Assembly: GCA_019059635.1 (NCBI GenBank)
Contig: JAGVRJ010000003.1
Span: 1,240,001 to 1,304,000 of the forward strand
DNA length: 64,000 nt
Reading direction: 5' to 3'
Origin: Proales similis
Taxonomy: Eukaryota; Rotifera; Eurotatoria; Ploima; Proalidae
The position numbers and the translations under genes are program-made. Below, one piece after another: positions 1-10,159 of this stretch; the stretch's first letter is position 1, and the number at the start of each line of letters is the position of its first letter. Below the pieces are notes generated by a model that had not been told where the DNA came from, searched no databases, and saw only the letters and a program-made list of their open reading frames with translations.

Positions 1-1
1 T

Positions 2-1726
2 GGGGACGAAGAGCCTCATCAGAAAAATTCGATTCAAAATTCTCAGCCAGCTCGACCAGTCAAAGAAGAGATCCGGTTTCCTTTTGAAATTGAGCAAAAC
101 TCAGCCGGAAATGAAAAAGCCGGGCCGGTCTACGATCAGAGAAGACCAGTGAACTCGTTCTCAGATGCAAAGGTCGATACGCCCTGTGCTTTCGATCCAG
201 ATGATTTCGATTCGTTCGAAGAATGGTCGTCGGAAGAAAGAGAAGTAGAATCCAAGCCGATTGTTATGGAATATACAGCGCCGTTGCCAGTCGGAATCTA
301 TTCAGTTGCTCGGCCTGACTTGGCAGGACACCAAATGGAGACCAACGATCGTCTGGTTGAGTTTGATGCAAACGATTTCGACTCGTTTGATGAAAGCGAA
401 ATGGGCGCGGATCCTTTGAGATCTGCTCAGGAGCTTGACGCGGTGTCTGTAGAGCCCCCTGCTAACGTCTACTCACAGCCAGCAAGCGATATGCAGGTCA
501 ATCAATTCTACAGTCAATCACAGCAAGCTCGGATGCCCAAAATTTACGAAGCTAGTCAGCCAAAGTATACAGACGTCAAGACAATATCTCCGCGATCACC
601 TGAAAAGCAAACGAATGAGGCATTGAATGCAGCTGCAATCAGCGAACAAAGCGATCGAGCTCCCAAAACTCCCAAATTTCTTCGCGCAGCCTTCAGTCGA
701 ATAAGCAGCCGAGGCACGGCCAAAAAGAGAAGCAAGAGTGTTCCACAAAAGCAGGTTGAAGATGAGCTTGACGACAAGCAGACCACCGACAGAGAAAAGA
801 AGCTTTTTAAAGGCGTCGGGCCTACAACTAACATAAAAACATTGAACTTGATGGCCAAGGTTCAATCTGAGCATAAGGAGAAGCAGCGGAAAAAAGAGCT
901 CAGACGAGAAGAGGAGAGGAAAAGAATGCTGGAAGAGGAGAAGTGTCGCAGTGCAAAATCACAAAAATCATCGGGCGGCGATCGTAAACTTTTCAGCTCG
1001 CTCGTGAACACAATATTTCCTATAGGCTCACAGGCGTTCGCTTCGACTGACTCAGACGCAGATGAAATCGGCCAGCGGCAAGAGAAGAAGCGGGCCAGCG
1101 TTCGTCAAATGAAAGCAAAAGACAAAAGCAAGAAAGGCGAGACAGAAACGATCAGCTCGTCGTACAGAGCAGTTTCCACGCCCAATCTGCAAGAGAACGA
1201 TGCGCACCTCGGTCACATTCGACAAGAGAAACAAAACTGCGAGCGAATCGGCAGCAACAATAAGGAGAATTTGATGCGAGCCCTCAGAGCCGAGTTGGAC
1301 GAAGAGATAAAAGACAGAGAGCGCGCCGAGACACGCGAGCACATCATTCAAGGCACTCATCCTCTTGTTTGCAATAAATCTGCCCCGCCAGTTCGCCAAG
1401 AGGTCAAAGTTCTCTCCAAAAGCGTCACATTCATCGATAATCTGGAGTTACAGCCATGCGAGGACTTTGAAATAGAAATAATCGACTCACACCTTCCAGA
1501 AGCAAGACTGCAGAGACAAGAAATAGAAAGAGTAAATTACCAGCCGCATTCGTCGTCTGTCGTCAGTCCCAATCAGGAATCAAGAAACGGAAAATATTTC
1601 GAACGAGTAAAGGCGAGCCAAATGAAAAAGTCCCAAACCCACTCGGACGGACGGTTTGCGGAATGCCAACCGTCGCCTCACGGCAATGCTGTTAAAACAG
1701 GTCGAGTTTTGAAATCAGATCTTTAA
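2..1726 (+). CDS. C-terminal part of an unrecognised low-complexity protein (5' end outside window)
   Basis: The frame is open from base 2 to the stop at 1724-1726 with no ATG before the acidic repeat, so this is the last exon, or most of it, of a gene that begins to the left. At least 574 residues are visible. The protein is hydrophilic, with no membrane segment and no fold I recognise. Two related acidic motifs, DDFDSFEEW and NDFDSFDES, lie about 55 residues apart. A basic, Lys/Arg/Glu-rich stretch likely to be helical or coiled coil follows (around 840-960), then more charged, Ser-rich sequence. Such composition suits a scaffold or adaptor, but I do not assign a function. An AATAAA lies at 1832-1837. 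The gene converges on the calcium sensor gene. Confidence 0.6.
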   Translation, partial: GDEEPHQKNSIQNSQPARPVKEEIRFPFEIEQNSAGNEKAGPVYDQRRPVNSFSDAKVDTPCAFDPDDFDSFEEWSSEEREVESKPIVMEYTAPLPVGIYSVARPDLAGHQMETNDRLVEFDANDFDSFDESEMGADPLRSAQELDAVSVEPPANVYSQPASDMQVNQFYSQSQQARMPKIYEASQPKYTDVKTISPRSPEKQTNEALNAAAISEQSDRAPKTPKFLRAAFSRISSRGTAKKRSKSVPQKQVEDELDDKQTTDREKKLFKGVGPTTNIKTLNLMAKVQSEHKEKQRKKELRREEERKRMLEEEKCRSAKSQKSSGGDRKLFSSLVNTIFPIGSQAFASTDSDADEIGQRQEKKRASVRQMKAKDKSKKGETETISSSYRAVSTPNLQENDAHLGHIRQEKQNCERIGSNNKENLMRALRAELDEEIKDRERAETREHIIQGTHPLVCNKSAPPVRQEVKVLSKSVTFIDNLELQPCEDFEIEIIDSHLPEARLQRQEIERVNYQPHSSSVVSPNQESRNGKYFERVKASQMKKSQTHSDGRFAECQPSPHGNAVKTGRVLKSDL

Positions 1727-1831
1727 TCTACTTTTCGACAGTTTTTACAAAAATCAAGCATTTAAGACGCTTCCCACATTCCCAAGTTTATTTTACTTAT
1801 TTTTGGCTCTCGCTAGAAAACCTCTTGAAGT

Positions 1832-1837
1832 AATAAA
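1832..1837 (+). terminator. Polyadenylation signal AATAAA of the left-edge gene
   Basis: A canonical AATAAA lies 106 bases past the stop at 1726, before the end of the convergent calcium sensor gene. It is the only match in this short 3' gap on the plus strand. Confidence 0.4.
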
Positions 1838-1861
1838 CGATATTTGTAAATTGCGTAAAAA

Positions 1862-1867
1862 TTTATT
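1862..1867 (-). terminator. Polyadenylation signal (AATAAA on minus strand) of the calcium sensor gene
   Basis: TTTATT on the plus strand reads AATAAA on the minus strand, about 65 bases past the calcium sensor stop codon. A second match is at 1787-1792. Transcripts of the two convergent genes probably end within 100 bases of each other. Confidence 0.4.
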
Positions 1868-1931
1868 TGAGAGCAAACTTTTCGATCAGAATGACGAGGT
1901 TACGCGTTTCGACTAGATTGGCAGAGCGGCG

Positions 1932-2551
1932 TTAGGAAAACGGCGAAAGGAGCGCTAGCAAGTACTGGTCGGATAGAATGCCGTCGACGAATTCGCCTTT
2001 GCTTATTTTCGTGTCCTTGTTCTCGTCAAGGCTGTTTATTATGTTGCTAATGCAGCGCTTCACGTCGACCGCGTTCTCGTCTACGCCCAATAGTTTAAAC
2101 ATTGCACCCAGCACAAGCGTGATTTCATTCTCGTCGAGCACTTTGTTCTTGTCTTGGTCATACACGTCAAAAGCATACTTGAGTTTTTCTTTAGCGTTTG
2201 TGCCAGTGGTAGCCACATAGGCGATTAGAAACTCGCCGAAATCGATGTAGCCATTGTTGTCCGTGTCGAAGGCCGAAAAGCAGTGCTTCGCAATCTCCTC
2301 GACGTTTTCTTTTTTGCGAAACTGTTTGTAGTAGTCGACAAACTGCGCTTTGTCAAGTTTGCCGCTCGGACATTCGTTCACGAAATGCTCGTACCACAAG
2401 AGTATCTCTCCTTCGGGCTTGCCGCTCAAATTCTTCAAAACCTTGAGATCTTTGTTTGTTCCTATAAAATAATAGCCGCTGACGGATAAAAATTGGACAA
2501 GCTCTACTGACCCTCTTTACTCAACGTCTTTTTGCTTATTGCTGAGCCCAT
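1932..2551 (-). CDS. Neuronal calcium sensor (recoverin/hippocalcin/NCS-1 family)
   Basis: Two exons, 2551-2512 and 2461-1932, give 189 residues, the usual family length. The intron is 50 nt (GT..AG) and joins a split Gly codon. The start gives MGSAISKKTLSKEG, with Gly2 and Ser6 forming an N-myristoylation signal typical of the family. The first EF-hand region is degenerate (CPSG), as in all these proteins. EF2 (DTDNNGYIDFGE), EF3 (DQDKNKVLDENE) and EF4 (DENKDTKISKGE) keep their calcium ligands. Family members are calcium-myristoyl switches that move to membranes and regulate receptors, kinases and channels in neurons. The exact subfamily is uncertain because the C-terminus (LLALLSPFS) is divergent. 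It is divergently placed with the STK11IP gene, 737 bp away. Confidence 0.9.
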
Positions 2552-3288
2552 TGTGAGACGAAGACCGCTGACCGGAGCTACAGAAATATCGCTTTGAATC
2601 TAAAAAAATCTCGATTGAAAACAACTGTGAATCTGTTTTATCAGCAGTTATCGGCTACTCTCAATTATGAATTCGAATAAAAAGCACCAGCCAACAATGA
2701 GAGTATCTACTCGTTGAGTAGTTGAACGAACGCTGCCATACTGACGTGTTGCGTACCACATGACATGTCAAAGTTTATCTCTCGATTGTGCCGGGTGAAC
2801 GAAAATTTAAAAATATTTTTATTCAAATATTGTTCAGAAACGTGTTTTTTATGTTAGATTGTTTGAGCTGAATAGTGAGGAAAATCGATGTAGGCGAAGC
2901 GAAATTTATCCCCAATCGAGTCAAACGAAGGCGTCTGGCTAGATATTAATTTCTTTCTATTCATAGCAATCTACATCGTCTTTAATTCATTATTCTGTCA
3001 GCGCTGAAGCCTTCTCTTCCGTTAGGTTGAAAATTGCGAATGGAATTGCGTTCCCTCGATTAATTTAAGGTACCTGAATGAGAATAGAAAAATTGTGTGA
3101 GGAAATGATCAAACGTCGCCGGAGAAGAAATTCAAGACAATTGCTCTCACTCGCCCATACATGCGACAGCGATTAATTATTCAAGTCACATGTCTGCCAA
3201 GCTCTATTAAAAGCTAAATATTTGCCGCTCGATTTGTGTTGAGGCATTGCCCGTATGAGATGAGCTATTGTAATGAAGTTCAATTGAC
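2552..3288. promoter_or_regulatory. Divergent intergenic region between calcium sensor and STK11IP-like gene
   Basis: These 737 bases separate two start codons on opposite strands and must hold the 5' UTRs and promoters of both genes. I see no open frame with recognisable protein, no RNA gene and no clear TATA box. The region is AT-rich with scattered short A and T runs. Confidence 0.4.
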
Positions 3289-6200
3289 ATGAGATCTTCA
3301 TCTACTTCTCAGTCCGGCATTCTTAATCAGGCCGTTGAATTTGAAACATTGAGCCAGTTTGCCAAGTTCCTTCGCAGCGATGGTTGCTTGAAATTAATAA
3401 TTGTGTTGATTGGACTTTCTAATCAGGCCCTATTGATCAAGGTGACAAGTTATTTGAAAAAGATGCCAAGCTCTCGCTCAGTGTGGAGCAGCTGGCCATT
3501 ATTCAAGACTACATGCTGCAGCTGAGAACTGCCCGAGGAGCCAAGGACGAATGGGCCGAGTTCGATCAACAAAAGGCTGGCAAAGAAGAAAGAAATCGAT
3601 CTAAATTGAGTTCTAATGCTCAGTCGAGTGTATTCCTCAAACTATACAAATCTAGTCAATTGCAGCTCATCCAAGACTTTTTGTACAAAATCACCAGCTT
3701 CAAAGTAAAAACAAACTAGCGCATTCTATAAGTGAGAAGCAAATGCTCTAATCGGCATATGCCAACCCAAGGTCAGCTCTCCAACTAGTCAACAGTCCAA
3801 AGCGCTCAGGCTGAGCATTTTTGGCAGTCTCACTTGTCTGGAGATTAGAAACTGTGCGATTCAAAACGTGCACGATCTGCAACACCTTCGCAATCAGCTT
3901 GAGGTGCTCATATGCATCAAATCGATTAAAAAAATCCAAGTAATACATCAATTCGCAATGAGCTCATGAGCGAATGAAAAGAAAAAATAACGATTGCTGC
4001 CTTTAAGAGTTTAGTTCACTATTGCGGAGCAGATGAAAGTGCGCCATGCTCATGGCCTAAGCTACACACCCTGATAGTTAGCCACAATGAGCTGTCACAG
4101 CTCGACGATAGTTTAGTGAGTAAATCTAAAATGCAAACAAAACAGACCCATAGAGTATCCGAACGCTTTTATTTCTCTCTTTCAGAGACTGTGCAGCAGT
4201 TTGGAATATCTAGATATGAGCCATAATTATTTAGAAGACTGTGGCGAATGTCTGCAGGTAAAATTCAATAATCCATGTTCATGTAAGGGTAAAGAAGGAC
4301 ATAAATAAAACGCGTATTATTTAATCAGAGCCTGCCTAAGCTTAAGCGGCTTAATTTGAGCTTCAATCGACTTGCACTTATTCCTGAAATGGCGAAAAAA
4401 GGCAAACAGTCTCTGCTCGAGCAACTGGATCTCAGCTATAATAATATTGAGAACATAACGCTTGAAAGTAAATTAGATTTATTTTCAAATATTCATAGCA
4501 CTCAAGTCAGAAAAAAGCCGTCAATGCACTGGAGAATCTAAAAGAGATCAATTTGAACAGCAACCTGTTGAACTCTCTGGCCGCGTTAGATAATTTGCTT
4601 CTATTTAAAAAGCTGGAAAAGGTTGCTTAATTCGGCTGAGGATTTGACGAAAAGCATAATTGACGGGTGTCAAATTCAATAGGTGAGACTGAAAAACAAT
4701 CCAATTTGGCTCCATCCAAGATGCAATCTACTCGACGGGCAAATCGGTTCAGGAAACCGGTCTAGCATCGAGCAATCGTCGGAAACGAATTCACCATCGA
4801 CGAGCATTCCGAGTCCAAGAAAAAGAACAGAGCAACGACGAATAATTTCGCCGAACCCAGCGTCCAACGCTGAAACATGGACACAGAGCTTCAGTCCGAG
4901 AGAGCGTGTCGGCTCTGAAATGAGGCGGAGATTACGACCGAACAACATTCTGATTGACGAAGCGACTGAAGTCGACCATTTTATCGTAAAAGACGAGCAG
5001 AACGACAATCGAGTGATCTCTTCTTCCTCTTCCTTCTACGACACTTCCAGCCTCCGAAATGAGATCGAACAGCTCAAAAAACTAAAAATGGATTATGGAT
5101 CACAATGGCTTCTCTCAGCTCCTCAATTCGCCACCAAACAAGAGGACGAGCCTATTTCTGAAACGATTGAAGAGGAGTCGATCGAACGAGTCGAGCAACA
5201 CTCAAGCGAACAAGACCAGCTGAAAGAACTCGAAACTTTTGCGGTCAACGTGCGAGTTGAGAATCATCCGAAAAAGTTTTGCATTTTGAACATTTACCAG
5301 AAACAGCTCAAAGAGTGGGACGAGACACATTCAGAAATTAATTTCGAACTTTGGTATTCAAAACTTAAGCACTTGAGAGCTCAAACTAACAGGTTTTCCT
5401 TTCAGCAATCGAATTTAACTTTTCATTTAATCGAACTCTATCCGGAAGTGACCACGCACAAGTGACATTGGCCTATTCTAATCAGGCTAAAGAAGAGACT
5501 AGAGCGTACGAGTTTGAAACTGAGTTCGATCTGCGCGTAAAGAACACTAAAAAATCCACACTTTCTGAATTGCAAATTACTTTTAATAAATAGCGAATGC
5601 TAGAGCGCTTATCTAAATTGCTCGACTCTGAGGACAATTTTCATCAATGTTCACTTGTTTACTGCAAATGGTGTGAGAAATTCGTGACAAAATCCAGATA
5701 TCAGTTGGACGAACATGCCAATGAAGGGTATCAGGCAGGTAAAGTTGCATTTGAGAAAACATTCACTCCCAAGCATAGAGTGAATAATTTCGGTTTTCAG
5801 ACGAGCCGTTCCAACTCAGTTGTACAGAGTGCCATCGGATTTTAGAAAAACCTCCACCAAGCCAAAGCCAAGTAATTTGACTTAAGTCCAGACTTTCAGG
5901 TCGGTACGAGGCTCAAGTCGTTTAAGGAAGCCGATATCGAAAAGGCAAACGAAAAGCCGTTCATCTCTCATTCAACACTCAAGGACGTTCTTAAGGGATT
6001 CAAACAAGAATTTGAAGCAAATCAACGCCCTTTACTCGATTCCAATTCACACGAAAGGGAGGAAGTTGCTGCACGACGTTCTAGTCTTGACAATCAAGAA
6101 AAGAAAGTGCAAAAGCTGCTGAGCAACACCCAGCTGAGCAAAATAACATTGGACGAGCTGGGCAGCAGACTGAAACGAGTCGAGAATAATTTAAAACTTC

Positions 6201-7312
6201 ACATGAGCATAAATGAACTGCCCGAGATTACGAGTGCTCTTCAGAAAGCAGAACAGTACGAAAAGTCAGAGCGAGACGACGATCTGATCGCCGCCTTGGA
6301 GATACCGGCCGTCTACAAACTTGAAGAAGATAATGGCCAAATTCAAAACGTTCTAGTCTTGTTTTCTCGGCTCGTGCTCATCGTCTACAAGATCGAGAAT
6401 CAAGATTTGTACGAACAGAACGTTCAGTTCGACACGTGTCTTAGCCGCGAGTCTGTAATAGAAATCAGCCGCATAGAGAGCATCGATTTGGCCGTCGGAC
6501 AGCACTACATAACCTTAAAGCATCTAGAACGAAAGTCCAATCAGCTCTGTAAGCAAAGATGGCTTATTAAGGATCTTTACAAGTTTCAGTTTGTGCTCAA
6601 CACTCTTTTGAGTAAGTTTGCTCTAGCATACTTCATTTCTCATTCGACAAGAGATGAATGAATTCTGTTGAATAGAACTCATCAATGAAAGCCGACATGC
6701 AACGATGCTGAAGAAAATTAGGAAAAACGATCCGGCCAGTCTCGAGCTCATAAACAAGGTCATAGGCAAAAAGTCCAGCTCAGCCGATCAAGAGCTGGTT
6801 GACGCTTCTTGCTTTGTCGCTTTTCTGGGCACATTCGAATCGGGTTCGGCTTTAATTTCTCTCGTCAACATTTCAACGTTTTAAACTCTGACCTCGTCTA
6901 AGATGGAAAGCAAATGAAAGCCTCATGGCCGTACAGCTGTCCAATTCTTGTTTTAGACAACAACGAGACTCTCTTTGTTTTAGAGGAAAATCTACTAGCC
7001 GATCCAGACGCTTCTATTCAAAAATATCGCATGGTAAGCCGAGCTCGTCTTCACGACCTTGTCCGAGTGGTAAGTAAATGTGCTCTCAACATTAACTCTG
7101 GCGTCAAATTAAAGAGCTCAACACATCAGAAGATATACGATGCCCAACCGTCCAGGGCCAAACTGTTCTATGTTGATGAGCTTCAAAATTCCGCTCAGAT
7201 AGAATGGATTATTGACGTGGACCAGGCGTTCATGCTCGGCCAGTTTTTAAACATAATCAAGCAAAAATGGGAAGTGGTCTTCTCCGTCGATTTGCCGATC
7301 GAGTTCGATTAA
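3289..7312 (+). CDS. STK11IP: STK11/LKB1-interacting protein homologue (LIP1)
   Basis: Fifteen exons: 3289-3382, 3427-3704, 3772-3939, 4008-4115, 4186-4257, 4329-4467, 4518-4621, 4683-5447, 5486-5536, 5594-5738, 5801-5871, 5900-6611, 6676-6843, 6903-7069, 7115-7312. They join in frame to 1,079 residues, close to the vertebrate protein. In order: an N-terminal helical region, a short LRR array (roughly residues 130-340) including the family-like segments NQLEVLICIKS and LKNNPIWLHPRCN, an acidic linker, a PH-like region, two CxxC knuckles (CKWC near 616 and CTEC near 650) that could bind zinc, and C-terminal PH-like domains. The protein binds the kinase LKB1 and sits on endosomes or lysosomes in vertebrates. 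Introns of 28, 38, 44 and 45 nt are unusually short. Nischarin is a more distant alternative. Confidence 0.85.
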
Positions 7313-7356
7313 AAACCTTCGCCTTTTTATGAGCCCAATTACTCATTCAAATAGAC

Positions 7357-7362
7357 AATAAA
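7357..7362 (+). terminator. Polyadenylation signal AATAAA of the STK11IP-like gene
   Basis: AATAAA lies 45 bases after the stop codon at 7310-7312, in the 365-base gap before the LRR gene. The rest of this gap is AT-rich with a T run near 7530-7542 and shows no gene. Confidence 0.5.
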
Positions 7363-7677
7363 TTGCTCAAAACTCGACATAGAAGCCAGGATCGATCTTG
7401 TCTGATTATATAACTCCAAAAGAGCGTGGTTGCTTTCAACTGGCTCTTTCGACAATCCTTGCTGTTGGCTCGTTTTGAAAATTTGCTTTCAGAAGCAAGT
7501 TGAGAAAAATTAGCCGCTTTCATCAGTTTTTGTTTTTTTTTTCTTCTTAATCTTGGAAATTACATAAGCAAAGAGAAATTATGCGCGCAGGGATGCAAGT
7601 AAATCAATTCTCATTTTTTCAAATGAAAGCATTTCGTATCTGTCTGCGTCGAGCTGAGCGATCGCCCAAAACTAGAA

Positions 7678-9847
7678 ATGGACTTGATAAATGAATACTT
7701 TGACTTGTTGATTCAAGAAGTTGACATTCGAACTGAAGAGATTCTCATCACAATCGACAATAAGCACGAAAAGGCAGAGCAAGGTCTTTTCCACGCCCGA
7801 ACCTTGATCATAGAGGCAATTAAAAAATGCCAAAGTGAATGCAAAATAAACTCGAAGCTCAACGCTCAGCTAATTGTGCGAGATATAACTTCTCGCTCCA
7901 AAGGCGTATTGACCTCAAATTTTAATACCACCAACAAGAGAAATTACAGATTTAAGCGTCTGGTGGAGAAGATCCGTCAGCTAGACCCGTCTCCTTTTTG
8001 CCAACTCCTTAGGCCGTCTCAACTTCCGAAGCTCTTCAATTACCAAATCGGTGTACTGGTCGTCTCAGAGCGTTTCATAAACTCCGATGAGTTCAATAGT
8101 CCACTGTAAGTCGTTGCTTGTGTCAACTTAAACAATGCAGAGTAAATATGGCAATCAGAGAAGACACCGGAATCGGCTTTATCGAAGACCTTGACAAATG
8201 GGTAACACAATAAGCGTGAAAAAATCCATTTGGATTGGCGATTTAACTTGTCAATTTCAGAAAACTATCAAGTTGTGGAGGCTGGCTTGGTCGACAATAG
8301 ATGAACAAAGACCAAGCGTCATCTATCTTCCATCGACCCTTCCTCAACAGATCGTGCAAGACTCGCCTGCTCAGGTGCACAACTTGGAAATAGTTGACAA
8401 GTTCGCTCGCTCAGAACTGCACAGTGATCTGCTTCAAAAGTGCTCCTCTCTGGCAATCAGCAGTCACTTGGCATCCGAAGAATTGGTCATTGACGATTTA
8501 CTCTTCAAACGTTTCGATAATCTCCAGACACTTGAGATTGACTGCGGCATTTATTCGATTCAGAGTGGCTCGTTTCGTCATTTGCCACGGCTGGCCACGT
8601 TGATGTTGGCCAATTTGCCAATGAGCCTATTGACTTGCGGCCTATTGGATGGGCTCTACAATTTAAAGTTGCTCGAAATCAATAGCTCATTGAACCTGAT
8701 CGAAAAGGGTTCTTTCAAAGATTGCCTTGTACTTAAACAGCTGAACATTCGCCTTAAGCAGCTGGAGCCACTCGAGCAATTGACCACATTGGATAGATTG
8801 GAGAAATTGACATTATTCGGGCCAGGAGATAATTTCGCACCCAAGTATCAGCCGAGTTGGTCAAAAGAAGTGACGAAAGGGCTTTTTCAATTTAAGAAGC
8901 TGAAAGAAATTGAAATTTTGAGCATGCCACCATCCATGCTCTATACTCTGGTGCCGTTGATTGAAAATGTCCAAAAGCTGGATGTGAGCACAAATCTATT
9001 TGCCCAGCTGGTTGATGGTCCGCTCAAAAATCTGAATAACATCAGCTCTCTTTCGATCACTGACTACGACACTGTACAGTTTGTTCGGCCTCTATTGAAC
9101 TTCGGAATGTTGAAGAATGTGACCGAACTCTACGTTCAATCAGACCATCAAATAGACTCGCGTTGCTTGAAGCAGCTACAGCAGCTTCGAGTCCTTCACG
9201 CTACCAACAATTTCGCTTACTTGGACGCAAGCGATTTCGGCCAGCAATTAGAAGAACTCAAACTAGTAGACAAATGCACAAGCTACGACAAAGTCGACCG
9301 ATTGATTTCTTTTTTATATTTCGCTTACAAACGTCTTCGAGTGCTTTTGCTGCACAATCGAGACGAGTTCAACCTAAATCGAAGCGTATCAGAGCTTATT
9401 TACGCTTTCGAGAAGAATTCAGGCGGACTGAAACACATTCAGAGCTTAAGCCTCAGAAATCTGTTTGCTGTATCTGAACAGCCGTCTTCCCTCCTTTGCT
9501 CAGACCGATTAGAGAAACTTGAATTAACAGGAGCTCGGTTCGATAATTTAAACAAAATTTTCGGCCATTTACCTGCATTAAAAGAACTGAATTTGAGCAA
9601 CAATAGAATTCAGTCCATTTCTGCCGGAGCGTTTCAGTACTTGACCAATCTGATTCATTTAGATCTTGGCAATAATTCAATTGAGAACATCTCGGCTGAT
9701 CATTTCGAAGGCCTTTTCAGTCTCGAACAGCTTGATCTTCGGAATCAATCGCCAACCTACGAGGCTGACTCGTTTGAAAATTTGCAAAAACTTCAGAGGG
9801 CATACCTGGCTAATCAATCGTTTTATTCCAACGCAGACGAGATCTGA
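7678..9847 (+). CDS. LRR protein with an unrecognised helical N-terminal region
   Basis: Three exons, 7678-8105, 8141-8201 and 8261-9847, join in frame to 691 residues. The introns are 35 and 59 nt. No signal peptide or membrane segment is visible. The first 145 residues are mostly charged and likely helical, and match nothing I know. From about residue 195 to the end the protein is a string of leucine-rich repeats of the F..L..L..L.L...N type, clearest at the C-terminus (LKELNLSNNRIQSI, LIHLDLGNNSIENI). The absence of a signal peptide argues for an intracellular LRR protein, although the repeats resemble the extracellular Toll/Slit type. The N-terminus could also be extended by an upstream exon. 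No function is assigned. Confidence 0.7.
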
Positions 9848-9919
9848 ACGAGGAGAGTTTATGGTTGTGTAGATCAATTGAGTGCCAGTGAAAAAAAAAA
9901 CCCATTACTTTTTATTCCT

Positions 9920-9925
9920 AATAAA
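9920..9925 (+). terminator. Polyadenylation signal AATAAA of the LRR gene
   Basis: AATAAA about 73 bases downstream of the LRR stop codon. A second AATAAA-like stretch is near 9988. The 312-base gap up to the epimerase start holds nothing else that I can support. Confidence 0.45.
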
Positions 9926-10159
9926 ATGAGTGATCTTTAAGCTGTCGCCAGAAGGTTATTAATTGTATTTTTCCCCTTTGAACCGCAAATAAATTATGAG
10001 AATTTAGTTCATAAAAAATATTTTTTACTTGGGTAAACAAAGTAAATCTACTAAGAACTAGCTAAGGCCTATCGTTTCCATGGCCACAGCGACAAAAGAG
10101 CTTTACGATACCAGTTCAATTCGTCAGATGTGAACTAGTCTCGCCTGAACGCACCAAAA

